Part shown: piece after piece, positions 40,933 through 50,767 of the stretch
Numbering within the stretch: the stretch's first letter is position 1
Layout of the letters: each line of letters begins with the position of its first letter
Assembly: GCA_900752065.1 (NCBI GenBank)
Contig: CAADTT010000072.1
Location: forward strand, 1 to 54,451
Direction of reading: 5' to 3'
Length of the DNA: 54,451 bases
DNA from: Lachnospiraceae bacterium
GTDB lineage: Bacteria; Bacillota; Clostridia; Lachnospirales; Lachnospiraceae
Program-made: the position numbers and the translations under genes
The notes under the pieces: generated by a model
Database searches by the model: none
Told to the model about the DNA's origin: nothing
The model's input: only the letters and a program-made list of their open reading frames with translations

Positions 40933-43900
40933 TTACTTCTTAATTTTTACTGTTTTTTTCTGACCTTTTTTTGCCAGAAGCTTTTTATAAACTTTATATT
41001 TTGCCTTTGGAACCTTAATAACTGCCTTCGCATGAATATTTTTGAAAGCATTTTTTCCTACCGCTTTCAGTTTCTTCCCCTTGATCGTTATGTTCTTCAG
41101 TTTCTTACAACCGCTGAATGCCTTTGCACCGATCTTCTTCAAGCCATTTCCGTTGACCGTTACTTTTATCAGCTTCGTACAGCCTGCGAATGCATTGTTT
41201 CCAATGGTTTCTACATTCTTTCCAATACTTACACTGGTGATTTTCTTATTCCCTTTGAAAACAGAAGCAGCGATTCCTGTAACCTTGTAGGTCTTACCGC
41301 TGAGCTTGACCTCGTTGCCGATTTTCAGCTTTGTCAGTTTTGTATTTTTCAGCTTTACGACTTCAACGGTCATCGCCGATGCACTGGTCACTTTATAGTT
41401 AAAGTTGCCGCCATCCAGGATTTCCCCCTCTTTAGGTTCTGTCACTGTGGAGGGCTGTTCCGGTTTTGAAATATCCGGTTTTGAATCATCCGGTTTTGAA
41501 ATATCCGGTTTTGAATCATCTGGTTTTGGAATATCCGGTTTTTCCGGTTCAGAAAGGCTTCCTGCGGTAAAGGACACACCTGCGACTGCCGACTTCTTAT
41601 TCTGCAGACTGACTGCTACGATTTTCGCCGTATACTTCTGCCCTTTTGTCAGTCCTGTGAGTACATACTCTGTAGCTGCTGTCGTTCCTTCCAGTTTTCC
41701 TGCCATCCAGATTTCATATTTTGCTGCGCCTTCCGCCGCTTTCCATGTCAGCTTCGCCTGGGTATCATCCGCTCCTTTTACTGCCTGAAGCTCTGACACC
41801 TTCTCCGGTGCCGTACCCTCGCCCTGTTCCGGCTCTTTTGCAAGAGTTGCCGCTTTCACTTCTACTGATGCCGCTGACTCTATATTTGCCGTAACAGCTT
41901 TTATGACAAAAGTATAACTCTTTTCTGCCTCAAGACCTTCCACCCACGCATAAGAATTCGATGCTGTCGCCAGTTTTGTGCCGTCAGCGCCATAAATATT
42001 ATAGGAATCTGCGCCATCTGTTGCCTCCCACTGCACCATCACACGGTTTGTCTCGGCTGCCAGCGTTTGACTCTTTTCGCCTTCCGGTAATTCCGGCATC
42101 CTTATGTTCCATATTTTGAAGCCGTCCAGCTCCACCTTCGTTTTACTGCTGCTTTCATTTTTTGTATTTGTTGCTTTCACCACGAGCGTGTGATCACCTG
42201 GTGTCAGATCCATGGTACTGAACACTTCATACTGCCTTTGGGTGGATGGGCTGTAGGTATCTACAACGCCATACGTAGTGGTATCAATCGTGATCTCCAG
42301 TTCTCCTCTGTCATGATTCAGACAGGTAAGAACACTGATGCCTGTTCCGTTGAAGTTCAGCGTTGCCGTCTCGCCGCCGTTTGGGGTCTCAAGATACTTG
42401 ATAGTACCATTATAGTTTGAAGCATCATCCCAGTCTTTCCATTCTCCATTATAGGAAACCTTTGCATCCCGGTCATCTACCACCTCACAATTTGACAGAG
42501 ATATGCCTTCGCTCAGCGCTGACTCCACACCGCCGGAAACCGTGCTCACCTGATATGTGACAGTATCAAATACCTGATAGGACTTCTCGTCTGTATACTG
42601 TGTTCCCGTGATACCTTCTGCAATCTTCACCAGATCGCCTTCACCAATCTGACGATAAATATTATAGGTCACTTTGTCTGCTTCTACGGTATTCCAGGAA
42701 AGGACAGCCTGATCTCCTTCTCTCTCCGCACGCAGTCCGGAAGGTGCGCTTACCTTCGCGTCCGGAATCTCCCGGATCTGGTAACTCTTTCCCTTTTCCG
42801 TAGCAAAGGAGATCCTGTCATCGGAGATCTTTGTAATCTCAATTTCTTTTCCATTCTCATCCGTCACAGATGCCAGGAAAATATCTTCATACTGTACGAC
42901 TGCCTCCCCGCCATTCTTTGAAAGAATCGTTACGTCACGGAGCAGCCCCTTTGACCAGTTCATATCCAGTTCAAAGTTTCCTCTTGCCACCAGACCATCG
43001 ACATGTCCTTCTGACCAGTTATCCGGAAGAGCCGGAAGAAGATTGATGTAACCCATATTGCTCTGAAGCAGCATTTCTGCCACACCAGAGGTATATCCAA
43101 AGTTACCGTCGATCTGGAATGGCGGATGTGTATCCCAGAGATTCTGATAAATACCGCTTGCAAAAAGATCGGTAATCAGCTTATAAGCACGATTGCCATC
43201 ACCAAGTCTTGCCCATGTATTGATTCGCTGTCCCATACCCCAGCCTGTACTGGAATCTGTTCGATTGTTCATAGACACTTTCGCTGCCTCAAACCATTCC
43301 GGCGTCTCCTCAGAAATCAGATCTCCCGGAAAGAGTCCCAGCATATGTGAGAGATGCCTGTGGCCATATCCCTGACCTCCGGCACTTCCAAGCGTCGTTT
43401 CTGTATACCACTCTTTAATCTGACCATCATCACCAATCTCGATCGGTCCCTTTAAGTTCTCCTGGTTTGATTTCCATGTACGGATCTTCTCTGTATCTGT
43501 TTCACCCACGATCCCTGCTGCCGTAATCGTATCTTCATATAACTGCCAGATCAGGGATTGCTCATAGGTATTGCCGCTTGTATACGGTCCATGCTCCGGG
43601 GAATACGTCGGAGAAGAAACCAGCTTGCCGTCTGCATCTTCAATCAGCATCTGATCATAGAGCGTTGCTTCTTCTTTCATCATCGGATAAATATTGTTCT
43701 TCAGGTAATCTACATCACCTGTAAAATCATAATAATCCCAGCAATTCTGGAGGATCCACGGCACAGCCGCCGGAGACCAGCCCCATGAGAACGCCCAGCC
43801 CGGACAGGTCCATCCGAACGGTGTATTCTGCGTGTGGGCCATAAATCCATTCTCCGGATTTTCTTCTGTACTCTCAATGCCGGCATAGATCCTTGCCGTC

Positions 43901-45276
43901 TCACGCCCCGGTTCCCTTAAAGAGTCTACATAACTGATCAGCGGTTTTGCACACTCCGCCAGATTCGTAGAATATGCAGGCCAGTAATTCATCTGCAGAT
44001 TTACATTCATATGGTAATCGGATGACCAGGAAGGTGAATTACTGTTATTCCAGACTCCCTGAAGATTAGACGGAAGCTGCGAATTTTCTCTGGAAGATCC
44101 CAGTGTAAGATATCTTCCGTATTGAAACAGCATAGTCTCAAGCTGCCTTCTCTCTGCTTCTGTCGCTGTTTTATTCTGATAAGCTGTAAGCAGCTCATCC
44201 GTAGGTTTATCAGAAACAACTGCACCCAGATCCAGCTCTACCCGTGAAAACAGTTCACTGTAATCAGATATATGATCGGCTTTCACTGTATCATATCCTT
44301 TTTCAAATGCTGCATTAACATCTGCCTGAACCCGTTCGTGAAGCTGTTCCGCCGATTCGCCGGTACGGTATGCCGGATAATCATTTTTATAATCCGTAGC
44401 CGCAGACACATACACGGTAATGGCACTCGCATCCCGAATCTCGAGCTGGCCTTCTCTTGCCGTTACACTTCCTCCGTCATTTGCTACTCTTAATACAGAA
44501 TCGTATTTCAACTGGTTATCACTGACAGCTCCGGCCACTACAAGGCTGTCGCCGGACGCAACGGCTGATGCACCCTGCTTTGAAGTGAAACGCACATTCA
44601 GGTTCAGCTTATCGCTGCCCTCCGCAGACAATCTTGCTGCCAGCACATTATCCGGATTGCTGATAAAGTATTCTCTTTTGTACTGCGTACTTCCCACTTT
44701 ATAGCTCACCGTAGATACGGCAGTGCAAAGATCTAAATCTCTGACATATTCTGTGGCATTCTCTGCCGTGATTCCCTGATAGTCAAAGTAGATATCTCCC
44801 CATGCCTGATAGGATCCGTATCCGGCAGAGGAACCTGCGCCAATCAAAGTATTGCACTTATTTGTCGCATCTGTATCTTTTCCTTCCGCAAACAACTGTT
44901 GGATTTCTTTCATCAAAGCGCCTTCCCGGCCTACGTTCTCCAGATTACCGCCATTATAATCCGGCCGGCTGGTACTCGGACCGCCTGTCCATAATGTCTT
45001 TTCGTTAAAGGTTAAATGCTCATTTACGATTTCTCCGTAAATGTTCGCACCCATATCGCCATTTCCTATAGGCAGGGTACACTGCTGCCAATCTCCGTTC
45101 CCTGCTCCCTGGCTTGAAGGCTTGTCATACCATAAACGCAATACATTTCCCTCCGCTGCTTCCCTCTCCTGCGTCACCTCGTCCGGCTCTCCGGTGCTTC
45201 CTGCCAGCACAGTCATACCGCTCATAGTCAGAATCATGGATGCTGAAAGCAGAACTGATAAAATCTTCTTTTTCAA
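40933..45276 (-). CDS. Secreted GH95 alpha-L-fucosidase with accessory domains
   Basis: Large exported glycosidase expected to remove alpha-1,2-fucose from host glycans. Order: signal peptide; GH95 N-terminal domain (LPIGNGDMGANIYGEI, FNEKTLWTGGPS); helical catalytic core (NLQGVWNNSNSPSWSSDYH, SPTYSPEHGPY with the likely acid Glu, HRHLSHMLGLFPG, FQIDGNFGYTSG); fibronectin-like and other beta modules; a KPDDSKPDIS-type repeated linker; and a C-terminal BspA-like leucine-rich region (NAFAGCTKL, KAFSGCKKL). No LPxTG motif is seen. An ATG at 45297 lacks a ribosome site, while AGGAGG sits before the TTG at 45276, giving 1447 aa. Confidence 0.93.
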   Translation of the reverse strand: MKKKILSVLLSASMILTMSGMTVLAGSTGEPDEVTQEREAAEGNVLRLWYDKPSSQGAGNGDWQQCTLPIGNGDMGANIYGEIVNEHLTFNEKTLWTGGPSTSRPDYNGGNLENVGREGALMKEIQQLFAEGKDTDATNKCNTLIGAGSSAGYGSYQAWGDIYFDYQGITAENATEYVRDLDLCTAVSTVSYKVGSTQYKREYFISNPDNVLAARLSAEGSDKLNLNVRFTSKQGASAVASGDSLVVAGAVSDNQLKYDSVLRVANDGGSVTAREGQLEIRDASAITVYVSAATDYKNDYPAYRTGESAEQLHERVQADVNAAFEKGYDTVKADHISDYSELFSRVELDLGAVVSDKPTDELLTAYQNKTATEAERRQLETMLFQYGRYLTLGSSRENSQLPSNLQGVWNNSNSPSWSSDYHMNVNLQMNYWPAYSTNLAECAKPLISYVDSLREPGRETARIYAGIESTEENPENGFMAHTQNTPFGWTCPGWAFSWGWSPAAVPWILQNCWDYYDFTGDVDYLKNNIYPMMKEEATLYDQMLIEDADGKLVSSPTYSPEHGPYTSGNTYEQSLIWQLYEDTITAAGIVGETDTEKIRTWKSNQENLKGPIEIGDDGQIKEWYTETTLGSAGGQGYGHRHLSHMLGLFPGDLISEETPEWFEAAKVSMNNRTDSSTGWGMGQRINTWARLGDGNRAYKLITDLFASGIYQNLWDTHPPFQIDGNFGYTSGVAEMLLQSNMGYINLLPALPDNWSEGHVDGLVARGNFELDMNWSKGLLRDVTILSKNGGEAVVQYEDIFLASVTDENGKEIEITKISDDRISFATEKGKSYQIREIPDAKVSAPSGLRAEREGDQAVLSWNTVEADKVTYNIYRQIGEGDLVKIAEGITGTQYTDEKSYQVFDTVTYQVSTVSGGVESALSEGISLSNCEVVDDRDAKVSYNGEWKDWDDASNYNGTIKYLETPNGGETATLNFNGTGISVLTCLNHDRGELEITIDTTTYGVVDTYSPSTQRQYEVFSTMDLTPGDHTLVVKATNTKNESSSKTKVELDGFKIWNIRMPELPEGEKSQTLAAETNRVMVQWEATDGADSYNIYGADGTKLATASNSYAWVEGLEAEKSYTFVIKAVTANIESAASVEVKAATLAKEPEQGEGTAPEKVSELQAVKGADDTQAKLTWKAAEGAAKYEIWMAGKLEGTTAATEYVLTGLTKGQKYTAKIVAVSLQNKKSAVAGVSFTAGSLSEPEKPDIPKPDDSKPDISKPDDSKPDISKPEQPSTVTEPKEGEILDGGNFNYKVTSASAMTVEVVKLKNTKLTKLKIGNEVKLSGKTYKVTGIAASVFKGNKKITSVSIGKNVETIGNNAFAGCTKLIKVTVNGNGLKKIGAKAFSGCKKLKNITIKGKKLKAVGKNAFKNIHAKAVIKVPKAKYKVYKKLLAKKGQKKTVKIKK

Positions 45277-45586
45277 TTTCTTTCCTCCTGTTCCCATTTT
45301 ATCTCTCGCTGATTTTTCTTTTCTCTGCCTGTAGTTATGCTCTTTGTTCCTGTCCAGCGCCTTTGGCTGAACGGAAATGCTGGTCTCTGCTTCTCTTTGC
45401 TCTCCCCACAGGCTGCGTTACCAATATTAAACCACATCTGCCCCTTCAAATCAACTGAAAATAAAATGTATAACACAAAAAGCATTGGAAAAGGCAGGAT
45501 TTTTCATCTACTTTTCACAATGCTTCTTCTGATGTCTATGTTTTCATCCGTTAAATCTATGGATTTTTCACAAAAACCTATATATT
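45277..45586. other. 310-base gap between mnmA and the fucosidase gene
   Basis: No gene is supported here. It holds the mnmA terminator at 45482-45523. A weak TATACA on the minus strand near the terminator lacks a convincing -35, so I cannot place the fucosidase promoter with confidence. Confidence 0.6.
45482..45523 (-). terminator. mnmA terminator
   Basis: Minus-strand GCATTG-t-GAAAAG pairs with CTTTTCCAATGC, followed by TTTTTGTG. Confidence 0.8.
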
Positions 45587-46678
45587 TTAATATTCTCCCG
45601 TCCCGAGGATGGTTCCGCCCCCCAGTACCTGGTCATTATCATAGAAAACAACCGCCTGACCGGGAGTGATAGCCCTCTGTGCCTCCGAAAAAACACAGCG
45701 GATCTTACCGTCCCCCGCCTTCTCGATCCGGCAGGGCGATCCTTTATGATTGTAGCGTATCTTTGCCACAGCTTCCATTCCATCTGTAAACTCTGCCACA
45801 GCCATGCCGTTCAGCCTGTCCGCATAAAGGGTATGGCGAAAAATCTCTTCATTTTCCCCGATAACTACCTCATTTGTCTCAGGCCGTATCTCCGAGACAA
45901 ATACAGGATGTCCCATAGCCAGATTCAGCCCCTTCCTCTGTCCGATGGTATAGTGGGTGATCCCCCTGTGACGCCCCAGAACTTCTCCGCGGGCATTGAC
46001 AAAGTTTCCTTCCGGTATCCCGTGTCCCGTATGTTCTTCGATAAAACGTGCATAATCCTTATCCGGCACAAAACAGATCTCCTGGCTGTCCGGCTTGTGC
46101 GCTACCCGCAGGCCGATGCGCTCCGCAATTTTCCGGATCTCATCTTTCGTATACTCTCCCACCGGCATCAGCGTGTGGGAAAGCTGATATTGCGTCAGGT
46201 TATAGAGGGCATAGGTCTGATCCTTTGCTGCTGTAGCCGATGTTACCAGCGTATGCCGGCCGTTCGGGAGCTGCCGGATCCTGGCATAGTGGCCGGTGGC
46301 AATATAATCCGCACCGATCTCCATACTGCGGCGCAGAAGGGACTCCCACTTTACATAACGGTTGCAGGCAATGCAGGGATTCGGTGTCCTGCCGTGAAGG
46401 TACTCCCGGATAAAGTAATCGATCACATTTTTCTTAAACTCTGCTTTAAAATTCATCACATAATAGGGGATTTCAAGATCCTGCGCCACTCTTCTGGCAT
46501 CGTCCACGGCGCTTAATCCGCAGCATCCGCCATTCTCCTGCTGCACCGTTTCCTCTTCTTCCTGCCAGATCTGCATCGTCACACCGATGACATCATAGCC
46601 CTGCTCTTTTAACAGGTAAGCTGCCACGGAGGAATCTACGCCTCCGGACATGCCGACAACTACTTTTTTCTTACTCAT
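45587..46678 (-). CDS. mnmA: tRNA-specific 2-thiouridylase MnmA
   Basis: Puts sulfur on U34 of Lys, Glu and Gln tRNAs. The PP-loop GMSGGVDSSVAAYLL is at the N-terminus; the catalytic Cys pair is in NPCIACNRYVKW and SQEICFVPD; DQTYALYNL and GITHYTIGQRKGL follow. GAGGG precedes the ATG at 46678, giving 363 aa. It directly follows nifU and nifS, and the cysteine desulfurase can supply its sulfur. Confidence 0.97.
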   Translation of the reverse strand: MSKKKVVVGMSGGVDSSVAAYLLKEQGYDVIGVTMQIWQEEEETVQQENGGCCGLSAVDDARRVAQDLEIPYYVMNFKAEFKKNVIDYFIREYLHGRTPNPCIACNRYVKWESLLRRSMEIGADYIATGHYARIRQLPNGRHTLVTSATAAKDQTYALYNLTQYQLSHTLMPVGEYTKDEIRKIAERIGLRVAHKPDSQEICFVPDKDYARFIEEHTGHGIPEGNFVNARGEVLGRHRGITHYTIGQRKGLNLAMGHPVFVSEIRPETNEVVIGENEEIFRHTLYADRLNGMAVAEFTDGMEAVAKIRYNHKGSPCRIEKAGDGKIRCVFSEAQRAITPGQAVVFYDNDQVLGGGTILGTGEY

Positions 46679-46692
46679 GGAAGCCCTCACGC

Positions 46693-47136
46693 TTAATATT
46701 CTTCTGCTTCTTCCTCTTCACCCTCGTGAATGTCAGACTTGGGTTTTTTCAGTCCCTCAATCTTAATTCCATTTTTCTCTGCATAATCCCAGAGTGCGGC
46801 GTGAATCGCCTCCTCAGCCAGCAGAGAACAATGAACCTTAACTGGCGGAAGTCCATCCAGAGCCTCCATAACTGCCTTGTTCGTCACCTGCAGCGCCTCC
46901 TGAATGTTTTTTCCTTTTACAAGCTCTGTGGCCATACTGCTGGTAGCCACGGCAGCGCCGCATCCAAAGGTTTTGAATTTGACATCCTGAATGATTCCAT
47001 TGTCATCGATATCCAGATAAATTCTCATGATATCGCCGCATTTTGCATTTCCCACGGTTCCAACACCGCTTGCATTCTCAATCTCTCCCACATTTCTCGG
47101 GTGATTAAAATGATCCATAACTTTTTCACTGTACAT
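46693..47136 (-). CDS. nifU: Fe-S cluster scaffold NifU/IscU-like
   Basis: Holds nascent Fe-S clusters made by the desulfurase. The 147-aa product has the three ligand Cys: Cys33 (NAKCGD), Cys59 (TFGCGAA) and Cys103 (KVHCSLL). MYSEKVMDHFNHPRNVGEI is the family start. The C-terminus is a very acidic tail (HEGEEEEAEEY). It lies between nifS and mnmA in one transcription unit. Confidence 0.95.
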   Translation of the reverse strand: MYSEKVMDHFNHPRNVGEIENASGVGTVGNAKCGDIMRIYLDIDDNGIIQDVKFKTFGCGAAVATSSMATELVKGKNIQEALQVTNKAVMEALDGLPPVKVHCSLLAEEAIHAALWDYAEKNGIKIEGLKKPKSDIHEGEEEEAEEY

Positions 47137-47164
47137 AGCTGTTTTCCTCCAAACGATTTCTATC

Positions 47165-48346
47165 CTATTTCTGTTTTCTTATAAAATCTTCATAAAGCGG
47201 TGACATGCCGCGCAGCCTCTCCACGATTTTTTTGATCGAAGCCGCTACATAATCCATATCTTCCTTTGTGATCTCCTCGCTCAGTGTCAGCCGCAGAGAA
47301 CCGTGTGCGATCTCATGAGGCAGCCCGATGGCGAGGAGCACATGGGACGGGTCCAGGGAACCTGAGGTACAGGCAGAACCGCTGGAGCCGCAGATACCAT
47401 CCATATCCAGCATGATCAGCATGGATTCGCCTTCGATAAACTGAAAGCTGAAATTGATGTTATTCGGCAGTCTCTTTGTCCGGTGTCCGTTCAGCCTTGT
47501 ATACGGAATCTCCTTCAGAATCTTTTCGATGAGGTAATCTCTCACCTCGATCTCCTGCTTTGTGCGTGCTTCCATCGTTGCCATTGCACGCTCTACAGCT
47601 TTTCCAAGTCCTACGATGCCGGGAACATTTTCAGTACCGGCACGTCTCTTCCTCTCCTGTGCTCCGCCGTGAACGAAGGAACGGATCTTTACGCCTTTTC
47701 TGATATAGAGGAAGCCGATCCCCTTTGGACCATTTAATTTGTGGCCGCTGGCGCTGAGCATATCGATATGGTACTCATCCACGTTAATGGGGATCTGACC
47801 AAAAGCCTGCACTGCATCCGTATGGAACAGAATACCGTTCTCATGGGCGATCTCTCCGATCTCTTTGATCGGCTGAATAGTTCCAATCTCATTATTTGCG
47901 AACATCACGGAAATCAGGATCGTATCCGGACGGATCGCTTTTTTCAGTTCGTCGAGCTTTACTACACCGTTTTCATCCACATCCAGATAAGTAACCTCAT
48001 AACCTCTCTTCTCCAGATAGTCTCCCGTATGGAGAATCGCATGGTGCTCGATCTTCGTGGTAATGATATGCTTTCCCTTGTTTTCGTATGCTTCCGCAGT
48101 AGCTTTCAGCGCCCAGTTGTCCGATTCGGAGCCCCCTGCCGTAAAATAAATCTCATTTGCCGAAGCCCCCAGTGCATCTGCGATGATCTCCCGGCTCTTT
48201 GTGATCGCCGCCTTGCTCTTTCCTGCAAACTCATACACGCTGGAAGGATTTCCGTAAATTTCTGTAAAATATGGAAGCATCGCCTCCACTACCTCCGGCG
48301 CTGTTTTCGTAGTGGCTGCATTATCCAGATAAATTAACTTAGCCAT
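47165..48346 (-). CDS. nifS: Cysteine desulfurase NifS/IscS
   Basis: PLP enzyme that takes sulfur from cysteine for clusters and tRNA thiolation. IYLDNAATTKTAPEV is the N-terminus; the PLP Lys is in SASGHKLNGPKG and the catalytic Cys in SGSACTSGSLDPSHVL, the short loop typical of IscS/NifS-type enzymes. AAGGAG stands eight bases before the ATG at 48346 (393 aa); a GTG nine bases earlier is less likely. Confidence 0.96.
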   Translation of the reverse strand: MAKLIYLDNAATTKTAPEVVEAMLPYFTEIYGNPSSVYEFAGKSKAAITKSREIIADALGASANEIYFTAGGSESDNWALKATAEAYENKGKHIITTKIEHHAILHTGDYLEKRGYEVTYLDVDENGVVKLDELKKAIRPDTILISVMFANNEIGTIQPIKEIGEIAHENGILFHTDAVQAFGQIPINVDEYHIDMLSASGHKLNGPKGIGFLYIRKGVKIRSFVHGGAQERKRRAGTENVPGIVGLGKAVERAMATMEARTKQEIEVRDYLIEKILKEIPYTRLNGHRTKRLPNNINFSFQFIEGESMLIMLDMDGICGSSGSACTSGSLDPSHVLLAIGLPHEIAHGSLRLTLSEEITKEDMDYVAASIKKIVERLRGMSPLYEDFIRKQK

Positions 48347-48405
48347 TTTCTTCACTCCTTTATATTCACTGCCGTTTTAACACGGCCATACTTTTTCTAT
48401 CCGTC

Positions 48406-48870
48406 CTAACAGCATCTTTTTCCCTGCTGCTCAGAACCTTCACTTCTGCCTTTGACAGCTTTGCTCTCTTCTACAAGCTGAGACAGCTTGATTTCATCTA
48501 CCGCCTGGGTGATGCTCTCATTAATTTTCTGCCAGACGTACTTCGTGACACAGAAATCGGCTTCTTCACATCCCTTTTCCGCATCCAGACCCGCACATTT
48601 CACAGCCTCCAGATTTCCCTCCAGAGCCCTGAGAATGTCGCCTACAGAAATCTCCTGTGCCGGCCTTGCCAGCTTATAGCCTCCTCCGGCTCCCCGGATG
48701 CTTGTCACCAGTCCGGCCTTTCTAAGCTTCGCTACAAGCTGTTCCAGATAGCTCTCTGAAATCTGTTCCCTCGCTGCGATGCTGCTGATGGATACCGCCG
48801 ATTCTTCACTGTACACAGCCAGGTCAATCAATGCCCTGAGACCATATCTGCCTTTCGTGGACAGCTTCAT
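48406..48870 (-). CDS. iscR: Rrf2/IscR-type Fe-S regulator
   Basis: Transcription regulator that senses Fe-S cluster supply. The Rrf2 winged helix is at the N-terminus (MKLSTKGRYGLRALIDLA, recognition helix AAREQISESYLEQLVAKLR). Three Cys (92, 101, 107; spacing C-x8-C-x5-C) match the cluster site, with slightly different spacing from E. coli IscR. The end carries KRCC. AGGAGG precedes the ATG at 48870. It heads iscR-nifS-nifU-mnmA, and a dyad in its leader suggests autoregulation. Confidence 0.95.
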   Translation of the reverse strand: MKLSTKGRYGLRALIDLAVYSEESAVSISSIAAREQISESYLEQLVAKLRKAGLVTSIRGAGGGYKLARPAQEISVGDILRALEGNLEAVKCAGLDAEKGCEEADFCVTKYVWQKINESITQAVDEIKLSQLVEESKAVKGRSEGSEQQGKRCC

Positions 48871-48886
48871 CCCGTTTCCTCCTTTC

Positions 48887-48911
48887 AAATCCGAGTGTTT
48901 TACTGGGATTT
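48887..48911 (-). promoter_or_regulatory. Candidate IscR operator
   Basis: AAATCCcAGT and ACTcGGATTT form an inverted repeat around five bases (9 of 10 positions pair). It lies at roughly +1 to +28 of the iscR transcript, a position suited to repression. Size and CC/GG spacing resemble known Rrf2-family operators. Confidence 0.65.
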
Positions 48912-48920
48912 ACGATTTTG

Positions 48921-48949
48921 ACTATATCACTTTCCCATTGTTCTGTCAA
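48921..48949 (-). promoter_or_regulatory. iscR-nifS-nifU-mnmA promoter
   Basis: Minus-strand TTGACA (48944-48949) and TATAGT (48921-48926), spacer 17. Confidence 0.85.
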
Positions 48950-49003
48950 CCCTAAGATTGGAATATATTGATAGAAATGTTGATAAGCCTCCAGGGGGTT
49001 TTT

Positions 49004-50542
49004 ATGAATCAAAAACGTGTTATTCTTCAGGGAGCGCTGATTCTGACGATCGTAGGATTCGTCAGCAGGATCATCGGCTTCTTCTATAGAATATTCCTCT
49101 CCCATGCCATCGGTGCGGAGGGTGTGGGGATCTATCAGCTCATCTTTCCTGTTTACTCCATGGCTTTCTCGCTCACAGCTTCCGGAATCCAGACAGCTAT
49201 CTCCCGAAATGTGTCCGGAAAAATGGCGGTCGGAGATAAAAAAGGCGCGCGGGATGTGTTCCTTGCCGGGCTTCTGCTCACTCTGGGCGGTACTCTGATC
49301 ACTTCCCTGTTTCTTTATCGTGAGGCTTTCTGGATCGCCTCATCCCTGTTAAAAGAAAGCCGCTGCGGGGATCTGATCCGTTTTCTCGCCCTCGCCCTCC
49401 CCTTTGCCGGAATCCACTCCTGTGTGGGCGGATACTATCTGGGACTGAAAAAAACCGGGGTTCCCGCCGTAGCCCAGCTTGTGGAACAGATGGCAAGGGT
49501 TTCCGTCTCTTATCTGGTCTACCTGATTTTTCTGGAACAGGGGCTTCGCCCCACACCCGTTCTTGCCGTGATCGGACTTGTTTTTGAGGAGATTGCATCA
49601 GCTTTGTACTGTATGACGGCTGCTGCCTTCCATTTCGGAAAACAACGGGCTTTTCCCCGGACATCCCATGCTTCTCTTCCTTTTGGAAGCCTGCTTGAGC
49701 TGTCCCTCCCCCTGACAGCAAACCGTGTCCTGATCAACCTGCTGCAGAGTGTGGAGGCTGTCTGCATCCCTATGCGTCTGCAGCTCTCCGGACTTGCAGT
49801 TTCCTCATCCCTGAGCGTCTACGGTGTCCTCACCGGAATGGCACTTCCCCTGGTTCTCTTTCCCTCAGCCATTACCAGCGCCATCTCCATGATGCTTCTC
49901 CCTGCCGTGTCCGAGGCTCAGGCATCCGGACGGCAGGAGCGGATCTCCCGGACTCTGGAAGGCACAGTGCAATACAGCCTGAGCCTCGGGATCCTGTGTA
50001 CGGGCATCTTTCTCTGCTTTGGCGAACCTATGGGACAGCTTCTTTTTCACAGTGCTCTGGCGGGACGGTTTATCCTGATCATGGCATGGATCTGTCCATT
50101 TCTATACCTTTGCACCACGCTGGCCAGCATTTTAAATGGTATGGGAAAAACCATCACAACCTTCTGGCAGAATGCTCTCTCCCTGCTGATCCGCATCCTT
50201 TTTGTCTGGTTTGCTGTCCCCTGCTTTGGCATCACCGGATACCTTTGGGGGCTCCTCGTCAGTCAGCTTTTTTCTGCCGCCGCCGCACTTTTCTCCCTTT
50301 CCCGCTGCGTGTCCTTTCATTTTAACAGCGGTGCCTGGATCGTCAGACCTGCTCTGGCTCTTGGTATCAGCGCAGGCATCATGTATTTTTTTCGTTTTCT
50401 TTTGCTTCATTTTGAATGGAAGATTTTTCCGACGGCTGAAATGTTTCTTTCTATCTGCGTTCTCTGTGCAGTTTATATTGGTATTATGTTCTTTTCTGAG
50501 ATTTACATACTTTTGCAGAAAAAGGGGATATTAAAAGCGTAG
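49004..50542 (+). CDS. spoVB: SpoVB-like polysaccharide/lipid flippase
   Basis: MATE/MOP-superfamily membrane protein with about 14 helices, most similar in pattern to stage V sporulation protein B, which is needed for the spore cortex and may move lipid-linked precursors. The start of the mature reading, ILQGALILTIVGFVSRIIGFFYRI, is typical. AGGGGG lies six bases before the ATG at 49004 (512 aa), preferred to 48968. It is divergent from iscR and followed by two coat-like genes, supporting a sporulation role. Other MOP functions cannot be excluded. Confidence 0.82.
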   Translation: MNQKRVILQGALILTIVGFVSRIIGFFYRIFLSHAIGAEGVGIYQLIFPVYSMAFSLTASGIQTAISRNVSGKMAVGDKKGARDVFLAGLLLTLGGTLITSLFLYREAFWIASSLLKESRCGDLIRFLALALPFAGIHSCVGGYYLGLKKTGVPAVAQLVEQMARVSVSYLVYLIFLEQGLRPTPVLAVIGLVFEEIASALYCMTAAAFHFGKQRAFPRTSHASLPFGSLLELSLPLTANRVLINLLQSVEAVCIPMRLQLSGLAVSSSLSVYGVLTGMALPLVLFPSAITSAISMMLLPAVSEAQASGRQERISRTLEGTVQYSLSLGILCTGIFLCFGEPMGQLLFHSALAGRFILIMAWICPFLYLCTTLASILNGMGKTITTFWQNALSLLIRILFVWFAVPCFGITGYLWGLLVSQLFSAAAALFSLSRCVSFHFNSGAWIVRPALALGISAGIMYFFRFLLLHFEWKIFPTAEMFLSICVLCAVYIGIMFFSEIYILLQKKGILKA

Positions 50543-50565
50543 TAAATTTAAAGGAGGTCTTCTCA

Positions 50566-50754
50566 ATGATGACAGAAATTTCAGAACTTGATTTACAGAA
50601 CCTCCGCCACCTCATCGGCGGATACACGACGACCCACTGCAAAATGACAGACTATGCAAACCAGGCTACTGACCAGAGCGTAAAGCAGTTTTTCCAGAAA
50701 TCTGCTCAGTCCGCTATGGAAACAAAACAGCAGCTCATGAAATTTTTACAGTAG
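50566..50754 (+). CDS. Small spore-coat-like protein (CotF-like), first of a pair
   Basis: A 62-aa helical protein with no signal peptide. NLRHLIGGYTTTHCKMTDYANQATDQ and the following KQFFQKSAQSAMETKQQLM resemble half of a CotF-type four-helix protein. AAAGGAGG precedes the ATG (ATGATG). It lies 23 bases after SpoVB, so is likely co-transcribed. The spore link rests on context and partial resemblance. Confidence 0.65.
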   Translation: MMTEISELDLQNLRHLIGGYTTTHCKMTDYANQATDQSVKQFFQKSAQSAMETKQQLMKFLQ

Positions 50755-50767
50755 GGGGGAACAGAAC

